From: an uncultured Methylibium sp. | Lineage (GTDB): Bacteria > Pseudomonadota > Gammaproteobacteria > Burkholderiales > Burkholderiaceae_C | DNA length: 64,000 nucleotides | NCBI RefSeq assembly: GCF_902826655.1 | Contig: NZ_CADEFR010000005.1 | Span: 1 to 64,000, forward strand | Direction of reading: 5' to 3' | Shown here: one piece after another, positions 25,701-35,601 of the stretch | Layout of the letters: each line of letters starts with the position of its first letter | Position numbering within the stretch: position 1 is the first letter of the stretch | The notes under the pieces: model-generated | What the model saw: only the letters and a program-made list of their open reading frames with translations | The model's database searches: none | What the model was told of the DNA's origin: nothing | Program-made: the position numbers and the translations under genes

Positions 25701-26429
25701 ATGGGCTTCCCCGGCGACATCCTCCATCGAAGCTCCCTTTCCGCCAACCGGCACGCCGGTCCGGACTCGGAGCCGCCCCCGGGCGCGGGCGCCTTTCGCT
25801 GGGTGCCGATCCGCTCGTTGGCACAACGCCACCGCGAACGCATCGTCGCCCACCTGCTGGCCCTGCCCGCCCACGACCGCTACCTGCGCTTCGGCTACTC
25901 GGCCAGCGATGCCCAGATCGTCGCGTACGTCGACACCATCGGCTTCGAGCGCGACGAGGTGTTCGGCATCTTCAACCGCCGCCTCGAGCTGATCGCGATG
26001 GCGCATCTGGCCTACGAGCGGCCGGCGCAGCTGCAGTCGCGCCCGCCGATGGTCGAGTTCGGCGTCTCGGTGCTGCCCCAGGCGCGCGGCCGCGGCTACG
26101 GCGCGCGGCTGTTCGAGCATGCGGTGATGCACGCGCGCAACCGCGGCATCGACACGCTGTTCATCCACGCGCTCAGCGAGAACACGGCGATGCTCAAGAT
26201 CGCCCACCGCGCCGGCGCCGTGGTCGAGCGCGACGGTGGCGAGGCCAGCGCCTGGCTCAAGCTGCCGCCCGACACGCTGGCCAGCCAGGTCGAGGAGCTG
26301 GTCGAGACCCACGCCGCCGAGGTCAACTACCAGTTCAAGCGCCACGCGATGCGCCTGGAGCAGCTGATCGACGCCGTGGGCGAGGTGCGCGCGCAGATCG
26401 CTCGCAGCACCGGCGCCGCGAGCGAGTGA
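25701..26429 (+). CDS. GNAT-family N-acetyltransferase
   Basis: A 242-residue protein with the GNAT acetyl-CoA-binding motif A at about residues 125-150 (VEFGVSVLPQARGRGYGARLFEHAV, pattern R/Q-x-x-G-x-G/A), then NTAMLKIAHRAGAVVER. The N-terminal 35 residues are Pro/Gly/Ser-rich and probably flexible; the C-terminal 50 residues look helical. Target is unknown. The start is ATG at 25701, close behind the presumed -10 box, so the leader would be very short. Confidence 0.8.
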   Translation: MGFPGDILHRSSLSANRHAGPDSEPPPGAGAFRWVPIRSLAQRHRERIVAHLLALPAHDRYLRFGYSASDAQIVAYVDTIGFERDEVFGIFNRRLELIAMAHLAYERPAQLQSRPPMVEFGVSVLPQARGRGYGARLFEHAVMHARNRGIDTLFIHALSENTAMLKIAHRAGAVVERDGGEASAWLKLPPDTLASQVEELVETHAAEVNYQFKRHAMRLEQLIDAVGEVRAQIARSTGAASE

Positions 26430-26548
26430 CGCGTCGCCCGGCAGCGACGGCCCCCAGGTGGGGGGGCGCTGCACTGCGGCCCCGGGCTAGCATCCCTGTC
26501 CGACTGCGCCCCGCCTCGGCCTAGACAGTCTCTCGGCCGGCCTCGCTG
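26430..26548. other. intergenic stretch with GC-rich stems
   Basis: Contains CCCCCAGGTGGGGG (26450-26463), a short stem after the GNAT stop, resembling the C-run/G-run stems of the repeat at 51554. No good promoter for the DUF2726 gene was seen. Confidence 0.3.
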
Positions 26549-27250
26549 ATGACCTCGTCCCCCTGGATGCTTCTGCTGCTTGCCGGCGTTGCCGTGATCG
26601 GCGCGTTCTGGCTCGGCCGCAGGTCGAACGCGCGCAACACGCAGACGCCGCTGCCCGGCGACTGGGCGGTGATGGCGCGGCCGGTGCTCAACGCCGACGA
26701 GCGCCGCACGATGCGCATGCTGCGCGACGCGATGCCCCAGTACGTCGTGCTCGCCAAGCTGCCGCTGGTGCGCCTGTGCCAGCCGCGCGACCCGCAGAAG
26801 GTGCGCTACTGGTTCGACCTGCTCGGCCCGTTGCACGTGAGCTTCGCGGTCTGCAGCCCCAACGGCCGCGTGCTGGCCGTCATCGACCTCGAACCCGAGC
26901 GCGGCTTCTCGCGCCGCGCGGCAAAGATCAAGCAATCGGTCCTCGACGCCTGCCGCATCCGCTACCTGGCCTGCCGCGCCGACAACCTGCCGCCGGCCGG
27001 CGAACTGCAGCTGCTGCTGCGCCCCCAGGGCGTGGTCAGCAGCCCGGTGCCGCTGGCCCCCACGCCCACCTTCGTCGCGGCGCGCAGCACGCTGTCGGAC
27101 ACCGTGCGCACCAAGCGCGCCGAACGATCCGCGCGCTGGGCCGACTCCAACTTCCCGCAGGATTCCTTCTTCGCACCGGACAGCCGCCACGACGGCAGCC
27201 CGAACAGCGAGTTCTCGCCGCTCAGCATGGCGCGCGAGGACCTGCGCTGA
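26549..27250 (+). CDS. DUF2726-domain membrane-anchored protein
   Basis: A 233-residue protein: one N-terminal membrane helix (WMLLLLAGVAVIGAFWLG, residues 6-23), then a DUF2726 domain (about 48-155) with LRDAMPQYVVLAKLPLVRL and AVIDLEPERGFSRRAAKIKQSVLDACRI split by the usual LGPLHVSFAVC core. The DUF2726 fold resembles restriction-endonuclease-like nuclease domains, but no complete catalytic set is obvious here. The C-terminal 75 residues are low in hydrophobics and probably disordered. It lies 23 bases before srkA on the same strand. Confidence 0.78.
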   Translation: MTSSPWMLLLLAGVAVIGAFWLGRRSNARNTQTPLPGDWAVMARPVLNADERRTMRMLRDAMPQYVVLAKLPLVRLCQPRDPQKVRYWFDLLGPLHVSFAVCSPNGRVLAVIDLEPERGFSRRAAKIKQSVLDACRIRYLACRADNLPPAGELQLLLRPQGVVSSPVPLAPTPTFVAARSTLSDTVRTKRAERSARWADSNFPQDSFFAPDSRHDGSPNSEFSPLSMAREDLR

Positions 27251-27273
27251 AGCCTGCGTGAGACCATCGCGGC

Positions 27274-28290
27274 ATGGAAGATGCCGCGAGCGCCCCGCAA
27301 CCCTTTGCCGACCTGACACCGCACGCGGTGCTGGACGCGCTCGCCGATGCCGGCCTCTACGGTGACGGCCGGCTGCTGCAGCTCAACTCCTACGAGAACC
27401 GCGTGTTCCAGGTCGCGCTGGAAGACGGCGGCTTCGTCGTCGCCAAGTTCTACCGGCCGGGCCGATGGAGCGACGCGCAGATCCTCGAGGAGCACGCCTT
27501 CGCCCTGGAACTGGCCGCCGCCGAGGTGCCTGCGGTCGCGCCGCTCCCGCTCGATGCCGGCCGCATCGTGGCCGGCACCACCCTGCTCGGCACCCCGCCC
27601 ACGCTGGCCTGCCGCGGCGACATGCGATTCGCGGTCGCCCCGCGTCGCGCCGGCCGCGCGCCCGAGCTCGACGACCCCGAAGTGCTGGAGTGGATCGGCC
27701 GCTTCATCGGCCGCCTGCACATGGTCGGCCGCAAGCAGCCCTTCACCCACCGCCGCACGCTCGACGTCGACACGCTCGGCCGCCAGCCGCGCGCCTGGCT
27801 GCTCCGGCACGAGGTGCTGGCGCCCGCCGAATCCGCACGCTGGGCCGAGGTCGCCGACCAGGCCCTGGCGCTGGCCGAGCAGCGCTTCGCCGCCGTCGCC
27901 CCGCGTCGCCTGCGCCTGCACGGCGACTGCCATCCCGGCAACCTGCTGTGGACCCCCGAGGGCCCGCACTTCGTCGACCTCGACGACGCAATGACCGGCC
28001 CGGCCGTGCAGGACCTGTGGATGCTGCTATCGGGCGACCCGGCCGAGGCGCGCCGGCAGCTCGCCTGCCTGCTCGAAGGCTACGAGAGCTTCTGCGACTT
28101 CGACCGCCGCGAGCTCGCGCTCGTCGAGGCGCTGCGCACGCTGCGCATGATCCACCACAGCTTCTGGATCGCGCAGCGCTGGGCCGACCCGGCCTTCCCG
28201 GCCGCCTTCCCGTGGTTCGGCGGCCCGAGCTACTGGTCGCAGCAGACCGCCGACCTGCGCCAGCAGATCGAGGCCATGAGCCAGGACTGA
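27274..28290 (+). CDS. srkA: stress response kinase SrkA (YihE family)
   Basis: A 338-residue APH-like Ser/Thr kinase. Family features: LNSYENRVFQVALEDGGFVVAKFYRPGRW (split over residues 38-67; catalytic lysine in VVAKFY), LHGDCHPGNLLW (about residue 213, catalytic loop with D and N) and FVDLDDAMTGPAVQDLWML (metal-binding DxD). SrkA protects Gram-negative cells from envelope and oxidative stress by acting downstream of protein damage. Its stop is only 7 bases from that of htpG, convergent, without a visible terminator. Confidence 0.92.
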   Translation: MEDAASAPQPFADLTPHAVLDALADAGLYGDGRLLQLNSYENRVFQVALEDGGFVVAKFYRPGRWSDAQILEEHAFALELAAAEVPAVAPLPLDAGRIVAGTTLLGTPPTLACRGDMRFAVAPRRAGRAPELDDPEVLEWIGRFIGRLHMVGRKQPFTHRRTLDVDTLGRQPRAWLLRHEVLAPAESARWAEVADQALALAEQRFAAVAPRRLRLHGDCHPGNLLWTPEGPHFVDLDDAMTGPAVQDLWMLLSGDPAEARRQLACLLEGYESFCDFDRRELALVEALRTLRMIHHSFWIAQRWADPAFPAAFPWFGGPSYWSQQTADLRQQIEAMSQD

Positions 28291-28297
28291 GATTCGC

Positions 28298-30163
28298 TCA
28301 GGTCAGCAAGCGGTTCACCCGCTGCACGTAGGCCGCCGGATCTTCCAGCTGCCCGCCCTCGGCCAGCACCGCCTGGTCGAACAGCACATGGGCCAGGTCG
28401 TCGAAGCGCTCGCTGCCGTCCAGGCGCTTCACCAGGGCGTGCTCCGCGTTCACTTCCAGGATCGGCTGGCCGGCCGGTGCGGCCTGCCCGGCCTGCTTCA
28501 GCAGCCGCGCGAGGTGGCCGCTCATGTCCCCTTCTTCCACCACCAGACAGGCCGGCGAATCGACCAGGCGCGTCGTCACGCGCACGTCCTTCGCGCGGTC
28601 CTTCAGCGCGTCCTTCAGCCGGTCGAGCACCGGCTTGAAGGCTGCGGCCGCAGCTTCGAGCTGCTGCTTCTCGGCCTCGTCCTGCAGCGTGCCCAGGTCG
28701 ACCGCGCCCTTGGCCACGCTCTGCAGCGGCTTGCCCTCGAACTCGAACAGGTGCGCCAGCATCCACTCGTCCACACGGTCGGCCAGCAGCAGCACCTCGA
28801 TGCCCTTCTTGCGGAAGAGCTCCAGTTGCGGGCTGCTCTTCGCCGCCGCCAGCGTGTCGGCGGTGATGTAGTAGATGGCTTCCTGGCCGTCCTTCATGCG
28901 CCCGGCGTAGTCGGCCAGGCTCACGCCGGCCTCGGCCTGCGTCGACGCGAAGCGCAGCAGCTTCGCCAGGCGCTCCTGGTTGGCGTGGTCCTCGCCGACG
29001 CCCTCCTTCAGCACCGCGCCGAACTCCGCCCAGAAGCTCGCGTACTTGTCGGCATCGTTCGCGGCCAGGTCCTCCAGCATGCCCAGCACGCGCTTCGTGC
29101 TGCCCTCGCGGATCGCCTTCACGTCGCGGCTCTCCTGCAGCAGCTCGCGGCTCACGTTGAGCGGCAGGTCGCTGGAGTCGATCACGCCCTTGACGAAGCG
29201 CAGGTAGCTCGGCATCAGCGCCTGCGCGTCGTCCATGATGAAGACGCGCTTCACGTAGAGCTTCACGCCGCTCTTGCGGTCGCGGTTCCACAGATCCTGC
29301 GGCGCCTTGGCCGGCAGGTAGAGCAGCTGGATGTACTCGCTGCGGCCTTCGACGCGGTTGTGCGTGTAGGCCAGCGGCGGCGCGCTGTCGAAGGCGATCT
29401 GCTCGTAGAAGCTCTTGTACTCGGCGTCGGTGATCTCGCTCTTGGCACGCGCCCACAGCGCCGCCGCCTTGTTGACGGTCTCCCACTCGTCCAGCGTGAC
29501 GTACTCGCTCTTCTCGGCGCTCCACTCCTGCCTGCGCATCAGGATCGGCAGCGAGATGTGGTCCGAGTACTTGGCGATCGTCGACTTGATCTTCCACTGC
29601 GACAGCCACTCGTCCTCGCCCTCGCGCAGGTGCAGGATCACGTCGGTGCCGCGCTGTGCGCGTGCGATGCGCTCGACCTCGAACTCGCCCGTGCCGGCGC
29701 TGCTCCAGCGCACGCCCTCGTCGGCCGGCAGGCCGGCGCGGCGCGTCTCCACCGTGATGCGGTCGGCCACGATGTAGCCGCTGTAGAAGCCCACGCCGAA
29801 CTGGCCGATCAGCTGCGTGTCGCGCGCCTGCTCGCCCGAGAGCTTGCCCACGAACTCGCGCGTGCCGCTCTTGGCGATCGTGCCCAGGTTCGCGATCGCC
29901 TCGGCCTCGTTCATGCCGATGCCGTTGTCGCTGATGGTGACCGTGCGCGCGGCGGCGTCATAGCTCACCCGCACCTCCAGCGTCGGTGCGTCTTCGAACA
30001 AAGCGGCCTCGTTCAGCGCTTCGAAGCGCAGCTTGTCGCAGGCATCCGACGCGTTGGAGATCAGCTCGCGCAGAAAGATCTCCTTGTTAGAGTAGAGCGA
30101 ATGCGTCACCAGGTGCAGCAACTGTTGCACCTCGGCTTGAAAAGACAGGGTCTGCTTGTTCAT
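28298..30163 (-). CDS. htpG: molecular chaperone HtpG (Hsp90)
   Basis: A 621-residue Hsp90. The GHKL ATPase domain has [14 protein letters not shown] (N and D contact ATP/Mg), [10 protein letters not shown], and the lid-end [13 protein letters not shown]. The middle domain starts near [13 protein letters not shown], with [13 protein letters not shown] in the client/ATP arginine loop region. The C-terminus is the normal dimerisation domain. ATG at 30161-30163; the same frame is open far upstream across other genes, which is not coding. A heat-shock promoter was not identified with certainty. Confidence 0.96.
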   Translation of the reverse strand: MNKQTLSFQAEVQQLLHLVTHSLYSNKEIFLRELISNASDACDKLRFEALNEAALFEDAPTLEVRVSYDAAARTVTISDNGIGMNEAEAIANLGTIAKSGTREFVGKLSGEQARDTQLIGQFGVGFYSGYIVADRITVETRRAGLPADEGVRWSSAGTGEFEVERIARAQRGTDVILHLREGEDEWLSQWKIKSTIAKYSDHISLPILMRRQEWSAEKSEYVTLDEWETVNKAAALWARAKSEITDAEYKSFYEQIAFDSAPPLAYTHNRVEGRSEYIQLLYLPAKAPQDLWNRDRKSGVKLYVKRVFIMDDAQALMPSYLRFVKGVIDSSDLPLNVSRELLQESRDVKAIREGSTKRVLGMLEDLAANDADKYASFWAEFGAVLKEGVGEDHANQERLAKLLRFASTQAEAGVSLADYAGRMKDGQEAIYYITADTLAAAKSSPQLELFRKKGIEVLLLADRVDEWMLAHLFEFEGKPLQSVAKGAVDLGTLQDEAEKQQLEAAAAAFKPVLDRLKDALKDRAKDVRVTTRLVDSPACLVVEEGDMSGHLARLLKQAGQAAPAGQPILEVNAEHALVKRLDGSERFDDLAHVLFDQAVLAEGGQLEDPAAYVQRVNRLLT

Positions 30164-30337
30164 GGCGGACTGAAGATTCGTTGGGATGGTCGCTACCGCG
30201 ATGCCTCGATCGCGCGCGGCGTGGATTGTGGGGCCGCTCGCGCGGCTTTCAAGCCCGGCATCGCCCGCGTCCCGTGACCGGAACTCATGCCCCATCCCCG
30301 CGCTCCCACGGTCGGGCCCAGAGGAGACCAGAACAAG

Positions 30338-31591
30338 ATGAACGACAACCCGCTCGCCAACGCCGACGTGCTGCGCGCCCCGCTGTGGACGCTCGAGGGC
30401 CTGCGCAGCGCCGACCCGGTGCTGGGCATCGCGCTGCTCATCATCGTCGCGGTCGTGGCCGGCGAGGCCGTGCGCCGCTGGACCCGCCTGCCGCGCGCCT
30501 GCGGCCACATGCTGGTCGGCGTCATCGCCAGCCCGCTGGCGCTGCGCCTGCTGGAGCGCACCGACCTCGACCCCTGGAAGCCGCTGCTCGACCTGGCCGT
30601 CGGCGTGCTGGTCTTCGAACTCGGCACGCGCATCCGCCCGCGCTGGCTCATCCACAACCCCGCGCTCGCGCTGCAGGGCGTGGCCGAGGCGCTGCTCGCC
30701 GGCGCCGCGGTGACCGGCGCGCTCGTGCTGCTGGGCGTCGCCCCGATCTCCGCGGCGCTGGCCGGCGCGGTCGCGATGGCCACCTCGCCGGTCATCACGA
30801 TGTCGGCGGTGTACGAGTGGCAACCGCGCGGCCAGGTCACCGAACGCCTGCTGATGATGACCGCGCTCAACAGCGTGCTGGCGGTGCTGGCCCTCAAGGG
30901 CTGGCGCGTCGTCGCCACCGCCGACGGCCCGCTGCGCGCCGAGTGGCTGCCCGCGCTGGCCAATGCGATCTACGTGCTGTGCGGGTCCTTCCTGCTCGGC
31001 GCGCTGCTGGGCCTGCTGCTGACCTGGCTGTCCAAGCCGATGCGCCGCACCACCGCCAGTGCGGTGCTGCAGATCGGCCTGCTGGTGCTGGGCGCGCTGC
31101 TGGCCACGCAGTGGACGCTGTCGCCGCTGCTCGCCCTGCTGATCGCCGGCATCGTCGCGCGCGAGCGCATGGGCCACGGCCTCACCGTCGAGCCGCAGCT
31201 CGGCACCGCGGGCACGGCACTGACGGTGCTGCTGTTCGTGAGCCTCGGCCTCGTCAGCACCGTCGAGAACATCCTCAGCCTGTGGCCCTGGGTGCTGGCG
31301 ATCATCGTCGCGCGCGCGCTCGGCAAGGGCCTGGCCATCGTCGCGATGTCGCGCCACAGCGGCCTCAGCCTCAAGCAGGCGCTGGCCCTGACGCTGGCGC
31401 TGCAGCCCATGGCGCAGTCCGCGCTGCTGCTGGGCGCCAGCACCTACGGCTGGCCAGGCGACGCACCCCTGGTCGAGGCCGGCCTGCTGCAGGCCCTGCT
31501 GATCGCGGTGACGCTGATGCAGCTCAGCGGACCGATCTGGGCCCAAATCGCACTGCGCCAGATCGCCGGCGAAGTGCCGCAACGGAGCTGA
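30338..31591 (+). CDS. cation:proton antiporter (CPA2/KefB-like membrane domain)
   Basis: A 417-residue membrane protein with about twelve helices and no C-terminal RCK domain. It starts at ATG 30338 behind GAGGAGACC. Features include the first membrane segment [20 protein letters not shown], a family-like [13 protein letters not shown], and [15 protein letters not shown] in the region that usually carries the ion-binding Gly/Asp. It likely exchanges Na+ or K+ for H+. The four-base gap to the ligase-like gene implies co-translation. Substrate ion cannot be read. Confidence 0.8.
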   Translation: MNDNPLANADVLRAPLWTLEGLRSADPVLGIALLIIVAVVAGEAVRRWTRLPRACGHMLVGVIASPLALRLLERTDLDPWKPLLDLAVGVLVFELGTRIRPRWLIHNPALALQGVAEALLAGAAVTGALVLLGVAPISAALAGAVAMATSPVITMSAVYEWQPRGQVTERLLMMTALNSVLAVLALKGWRVVATADGPLRAEWLPALANAIYVLCGSFLLGALLGLLLTWLSKPMRRTTASAVLQIGLLVLGALLATQWTLSPLLALLIAGIVARERMGHGLTVEPQLGTAGTALTVLLFVSLGLVSTVENILSLWPWVLAIIVARALGKGLAIVAMSRHSGLSLKQALALTLALQPMAQSALLLGASTYGWPGDAPLVEAGLLQALLIAVTLMQLSGPIWAQIALRQIAGEVPQRS

Positions 31592-31594
31592 GCC

Positions 31595-32707
31595 ATGCCC
31601 CTGCAGGACTTCACCCCTTCCGAGGCGCTGACCCTGGGCGTCGAGCTCGAGCTCCAGCTCCTCAGCACCCACGACTTCGACCTCGCCCCGCAGGCCGAGG
31701 ACCTGCTGCGCGAGACCGCCAGGCATTCCGGCGCCTGGGACATCAAGCCCGAGATCACGCGCAGCATGATCGAGATCGGCACGTCCATCCAGCGCCGCCA
31801 CGGCCCGCTGCGCGACGAGCTGCGCGACATGCGCAACCAGCTCGCGCGCGCCGCCCGCAAGCTCAACATCTCGATCGCCGGCGGCGGCACGCACGCCTAC
31901 CAGCACTGGAGCGAACAGCAGATCTTCCCCGGCGAGCGCTTCCACTACATCAGCGAGCTCTACGGCTACCTCGCCAAGCAGTTCACCGTCTTCGGCCAGC
32001 ACGTGCACGTCGGCTGTCCCGACGGCGACCAGGCGCTGTGGCTGCTGCACGCGCTGAGCCGCTACGTGCCGCACTTCATCGCGCTGTCCGCGTCCTCGCC
32101 CTACGTGCAGGGCCAGGACACCGGTTTCGACTCGGCGCGGCTCAACTCGGTGTTCGCCTTCCCGCTGTCGGGCCGCGCACCCTTCGTGCGCAGCTGGGAC
32201 GAGTTCGGCGGCTACTTCGACAAGATGACCGCCACCGGCGTGGTCCAGTCGATGAAGGACTTCTACTGGGACATCCGGCCCAAGCCCGAGTTCGGCACCA
32301 TCGAGCTGCGCGTCTGCGACACGCCGCTCATGGTCGACAAGGCCGCGGCGCTGGCCTGCTACCTGCAGTGCATCTGCCGCCAGCTGCGCGAGGAAAAGCC
32401 CTTCGAGCCCAGCGAGGACGACTACCTCGTCTACACCTTCAACCGCTTCCAGGCCTGCCGCTTCGGTCTCGACGGCGAGATCGTCGACCCCAAGACCAAG
32501 CAGCGCTCGCGGCTGCGCGACGACATCCTGCGCACCCTCACGCGGCTCGACGAGCACGCGCTGGACCTCGAGGCGCTGGACGCCACGCAGCTGCTGCGCG
32601 ATTCGCTCTTCGAAGGCAACGACGCGCGCTGGCTTCGCAGCCAGCGCGCGTCGTCGCTGCCCTTGTCGGCGGTGGTCGAGGCGGCCGCGCAGCGCTGGGT
32701 CGTCTGA
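31595..32707 (+). CDS. YbdK-type carboxylate-amine ligase (GCS2 family)
   Basis: A 370-residue homologue of the glutamate-cysteine ligase type 2 family. Visible: [11 protein letters not shown] (residues 14-24) with the metal-binding E-x-[23 protein letters not shown] (HVHxG core) and [10 protein letters not shown] with the acidic/arginine active-site pair. E. coli YbdK has weak glutamate-cysteine ligase activity; the physiological substrate is open. It follows the antiporter by 4 bases; a glutathione-type product could relate to the KefB-like antiporter, which is often gated by glutathione adducts (inference). Confidence 0.85.
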   Translation: MPLQDFTPSEALTLGVELELQLLSTHDFDLAPQAEDLLRETARHSGAWDIKPEITRSMIEIGTSIQRRHGPLRDELRDMRNQLARAARKLNISIAGGGTHAYQHWSEQQIFPGERFHYISELYGYLAKQFTVFGQHVHVGCPDGDQALWLLHALSRYVPHFIALSASSPYVQGQDTGFDSARLNSVFAFPLSGRAPFVRSWDEFGGYFDKMTATGVVQSMKDFYWDIRPKPEFGTIELRVCDTPLMVDKAAALACYLQCICRQLREEKPFEPSEDDYLVYTFNRFQACRFGLDGEIVDPKTKQRSRLRDDILRTLTRLDEHALDLEALDATQLLRDSLFEGNDARWLRSQRASSLPLSAVVEAAAQRWVV

Positions 32708-32731
32708 CCCGCGGCGCTGGCCGTCGCCGGC

Positions 32732-33289
32732 TCAATGCCGGCCAAAGCGCAGGTGCACCGGCAGGTCGTTGAGATTGACCTTGGGCTCGGCCTGCATCGC
32801 CGTGTCGGCCGTCGCGGCCTTCTCGGTCTTCATGCCCATCGAGAAGCCCTCGCCGGCGGCCACGCGCAGGTCGCCCGACGCGGCGGTCGACGCGGCGGCC
32901 GGCTTGAACACGCCCACGTAGCGCAGGCTGTTGCCGCCGCCGACCTCGGCCCAGCCATCCGAGTACACCGGGTTCTTCTTCCACGCCTCGAGCTCGGCGA
33001 GCACTTCGGCGCGGCTGCGGCCCGGGCCGGCGTGGCCCACGAAGCGCAGGCTGTCGCCGCCGTTGACTTCGGCCCAGCCGTCGGCATGGACCGGGTTCTT
33101 GCGCCATGCGGCCAGTTCGGCCAGCACGTCGGCGCGGGTCTTGCCGCTGGCGCCGGGCTGCTCGACGCGCACCAGCGTGTCGCCGATCAGCTGGAAGCCG
33201 TCGTGCGACGGGATGCCCTGGGCCGACACGGCCAGCGGCGAGAGGGTGGCCACGGCAGCCAGGATCAGGGTGTTGAGGCGGAAGGACAT
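32732..33289 (-). CDS. secreted DUF4148-type protein with two tandem repeats
   Basis: A 185-residue exported protein with signal peptide (MSFRLNTLILAAVATLSPLAVSAQG). Two copies of a 35-residue unit follow: T-R-A-D-V-L-A-E-L (about residues 51-59) to DSLRFVG and S-R-A-E-V-L-A-E-L (about 92-100) to NSLRYVG. The [ST]RA-x-V-x-A-E-L helix is the DUF4148 hallmark of Burkholderiales, where single-copy proteins are about 100 residues. The tail is Ala/Thr-rich, then KVNLNDLPVHLRFGRH. Function is unknown. It is divergent from the metal-type two-component operon and may be its target. Confidence 0.82.
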   Translation of the reverse strand: MSFRLNTLILAAVATLSPLAVSAQGIPSHDGFQLIGDTLVRVEQPGASGKTRADVLAELAAWRKNPVHADGWAEVNGGDSLRFVGHAGPGRSRAEVLAELEAWKKNPVYSDGWAEVGGGNSLRYVGVFKPAAASTAASGDLRVAAGEGFSMGMKTEKAATADTAMQAEPKVNLNDLPVHLRFGRH

Positions 33290-33392
33290 GATGAACTCCT
33301 TGTGGGATGTTGAGGGTCGGTTGCAGCGCTGATTCGTTTCAGCGTGGAGGGAACTTTAGAAATCGACCCCCGACGCGAAGCGCACCGCTCGA

Positions 33393-33411
33393 TTACCTTT
33401 GTGCAAGGAAA
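33393..33411. promoter_or_regulatory. imperfect inverted repeat between DUF4148 and response-regulator genes
   Basis: TTACCTT-TGTGC-AAGGAAA; arms match in 6 of 7 positions, 50 bases before the response-regulator start. Position and size fit a response-regulator box of the CusR/IrlR kind, but the sequence alone does not prove it. Confidence 0.35.
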
Positions 33412-33460
33412 GTCGCCCGCGGCCGACTGCAGTTCACGCGACACGAATCGGGGAACTGCG

Positions 33461-34135
33461 ATGCGACTGCTGGTGGTGGAAGACGAGCCCAAGCTGGCCG
33501 AGTACCTGCGCAAGGGCCTGGGCGAGAACGGCTATGTGGTCGACGTGGCGCACGACGGCATCGACGGCCGCCACCTGGCCACCGAAGGCCAGTACGACCT
33601 GCTGGTGCTCGACGTCATGCTGCCCGGCGTCGACGGCTTCGGCGTGCTGGATGCCGTGCGCAAGGTACGCGACACGCCGGTCCTGATGCTCACCGCCCGC
33701 GACAAGATCGAAGACCGCGTGCGCGGCCTGCAGGGCGGCGCCGACGACTACCTCATCAAGCCCTTCTCCTTCTCGGAGCTGCTGGCGCGCGTGCAGGCGC
33801 TGCTGCGCCGCGGCCGCGCGCCGCAGGAGAGCAGCACGCTGCAGCTCGGCGAGCTGGAGCTCGATCTCCTCAAGCGCAAGGCCAGCCGCGCCTCGCAGCG
33901 CCTGGACCTCACGGCCAAGGAGTTCGCGCTGCTGAGCCTGCTGCTGCAGCGCCAGGGCCAGGTGCTGTCGCGCACCGTGCTGGCCGAGCAGGTGTGGGAC
34001 ATGAACTTCGACAGCGACACCAACGTCGTCGAGGTCGCCGTGCGCCGCCTGCGCAGCAAGCTCGACGACCCCTACGCCACCAAGCTGCTGCACACCGTGC
34101 GCGGCATGGGCTACGTGCTGGAGCAGCGCGCGTGA
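33461..34135 (+). CDS. heavy-metal-type response regulator (CusR/IrlR-like)
   Basis: A 224-residue OmpR-class regulator. Receiver: E7/D8 acidic pair, phosphoacceptor D51 in [10 protein letters not shown], lysine in [11 protein letters not shown] (about residue 101). The C-terminal wHTH contains [24 protein letters not shown] and ends [10 protein letters not shown], typical for the CusR group. The start [10 protein letters not shown] (ATG 33461) is the family start; the upstream open frame is not coding. Its stop overlaps the kinase start (GTGA). Confidence 0.9.
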   Translation: MRLLVVEDEPKLAEYLRKGLGENGYVVDVAHDGIDGRHLATEGQYDLLVLDVMLPGVDGFGVLDAVRKVRDTPVLMLTARDKIEDRVRGLQGGADDYLIKPFSFSELLARVQALLRRGRAPQESSTLQLGELELDLLKRKASRASQRLDLTAKEFALLSLLLQRQGQVLSRTVLAEQVWDMNFDSDTNVVEVAVRRLRSKLDDPYATKLLHTVRGMGYVLEQRA

Positions 34136-35496
34136 GCCTGCCCGGCCCGCGCCGGTCCATCGTCGTCCGCCTGACGCTGGCGCTGGCGGCCATCGCGGTG
34201 CTGGTGTTCGGCGCCGCCGGCAGCGCGCTGTACTGGACGCTCGAGCGCGAGCTGATGCGCGTCGAGTTCGACGAGGTGCAGGGCAAGATCGAACAGGTGC
34301 AGCAGATGCTGGCCGACAGCCCCAGCGGCATCGACGACGCCTTCCGCACCCGCCTCGACGGCGTGCTGGCCGGCCACGGCAACCTGCTGGTCGCGATCCG
34401 CTCGCGCCAGGGCGAGCTGCTGTTCAGCAACTCCGACGACCCGCTGCGGGCCGTCAACGCCGCCACGCCGTCGATGTTCACCCTGCAGAACGGCAGCGCC
34501 ACGGCCGGCTGCAAGGTCGAGATCCGCGAGCCCGGCCCGGTGCAGGGTGCGCAGGTCACGGTGGCGCTGGCCCACAGCATGCGCGGCGGCGTGCTGCGCA
34601 TGTACCGCGGCACGGTCGTGTGGATCTGCGTGGCGGGCTTCGCGGCCACGCTGCTGCTGGCCGCCTGGGCCACGCGACGCGGTTTCCGGCCGGTGCGCAA
34701 GCTGGCCGAGCAGGCCGCGCGCATCACGCCCGAGTCGCTGTCGCTGCGCCTGCCCGAGGCCGGCGAAGACCAGGAGCTGCAGGCCCTGGCCGGGTCCTTC
34801 AACCAGGCGCTCGACCGGCTGCAGCAGGCCTATTCGCGGCTGGAGGGCTTCAACGCCGACGTGGCCCACGAGCTGCGCACGCCGCTGGCCACGCTGATCA
34901 GCGGCATCGAGGTCACGCTGGCGCAGCCGCGCGGGCGCGACGAGCTGGAGCAACTGCACCTGTCCAACCTGGAGGTGCTGGAACGCATGCGCAGCATCGT
35001 CAACGACATGCTCTTCCTGGCCCGCGCCGACAACGGCGAGCAGGCCGCCGACCGCCAGGAGGTGTCGCTGGCCGACGAAGCCGGCAAGGTGCTGGAGTTC
35101 TACGACGGCCTGATCCAGCAGGCCGGCGTGCAGGTGCTGCTGGAGGGCGACGCGCGCGTGCGCTGCAACCCCGGCCTGGTGCGGCGCGCGGTGTCCAACC
35201 TGCTGTCCAACGCGATCAAGTACTCGGCCGACGCGGCCCGCGCCGTCCGCATCCGCATCGCCGACGGCGAGGGCAATGCCTCGCTGACCGTCAGCAACCG
35301 CGGCCCGACCATCCCGCCCGACACGCTGCCGCGCATCTTCGACCGCTTCTACCGCGCCGAGCCGTCGCGCGGCCGCAGCGAAAGCCACGGCCTGGGCCTG
35401 GCCATCGTGCGCGCCGTCGCCACCATGCACGGCGGCAGCGCGCTCGCGCGGTCCGAAGACGGCCTCACCGAAGTGGACTTTCGCCTCGCCAAGTGA
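34132..35496 (+). CDS. heavy-metal sensor histidine kinase (CusS-like)
   Basis: A 454-residue kinase beginning with GTG (34132), overlapping the regulator stop by GTGA. Membrane helices at about residues 12-34 and 162-180 enclose a periplasmic sensor of about 125 residues with one Cys (C127). HAMP follows, then phosphoacceptor H246 in [12 protein letters not shown]-box NLLSNAIKY, and [10 protein letters not shown]. The G1 box is degenerate ([10 protein letters not shown] instead of DxGxG), a variation also found in CusS-like kinases. Ligand is unknown; family members sense Cu, Ag, Cd or Zn. Confidence 0.88.
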   Translation: MSLPGPRRSIVVRLTLALAAIAVLVFGAAGSALYWTLERELMRVEFDEVQGKIEQVQQMLADSPSGIDDAFRTRLDGVLAGHGNLLVAIRSRQGELLFSNSDDPLRAVNAATPSMFTLQNGSATAGCKVEIREPGPVQGAQVTVALAHSMRGGVLRMYRGTVVWICVAGFAATLLLAAWATRRGFRPVRKLAEQAARITPESLSLRLPEAGEDQELQALAGSFNQALDRLQQAYSRLEGFNADVAHELRTPLATLISGIEVTLAQPRGRDELEQLHLSNLEVLERMRSIVNDMLFLARADNGEQAADRQEVSLADEAGKVLEFYDGLIQQAGVQVLLEGDARVRCNPGLVRRAVSNLLSNAIKYSADAARAVRIRIADGEGNASLTVSNRGPTIPPDTLPRIFDRFYRAEPSRGRSESHGLGLAIVRAVATMHGGSALARSEDGLTEVDFRLAK

Positions 35497-35500
35497 CCGG

Positions 35501-35527
35501 TTCCGCTCGGGCTGAGCCTGTCGAAGC
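35501..35527 (+). repeat. interspersed REP-like element
   Basis: TTCCGCTCGGGCTGAGCCTG followed by TCGAAGC, with an internal GGCT-G-AGCC stem. I recall this sequence (CGGGCTGAGCCTGTCGAAGC) as a widespread intergenic element in many proteobacterial genomes. It lies 5 bases after the kinase stop and before the sigma-54 activator gene. Confidence 0.55.
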
Positions 35528-35601
35528 CACCCTGCTAGAGTGGCCCGACCCAGGCCCAGCTGCCGCACGAGCAGCCTCCCGCCATGGGCAGGAGACAAGC
35601 C

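Noticed and set aside
28388..30277. A 629-codon plus-strand frame opposite htpG
   Set aside because: Antisense shadow of a housekeeping gene; no motif.
30164..32557. Upstream extension of the htpG frame, nearly 800 codons
   Set aside because: Antisense to the antiporter and YbdK-type genes; Hsp90 N-terminus begins exactly at 30163.
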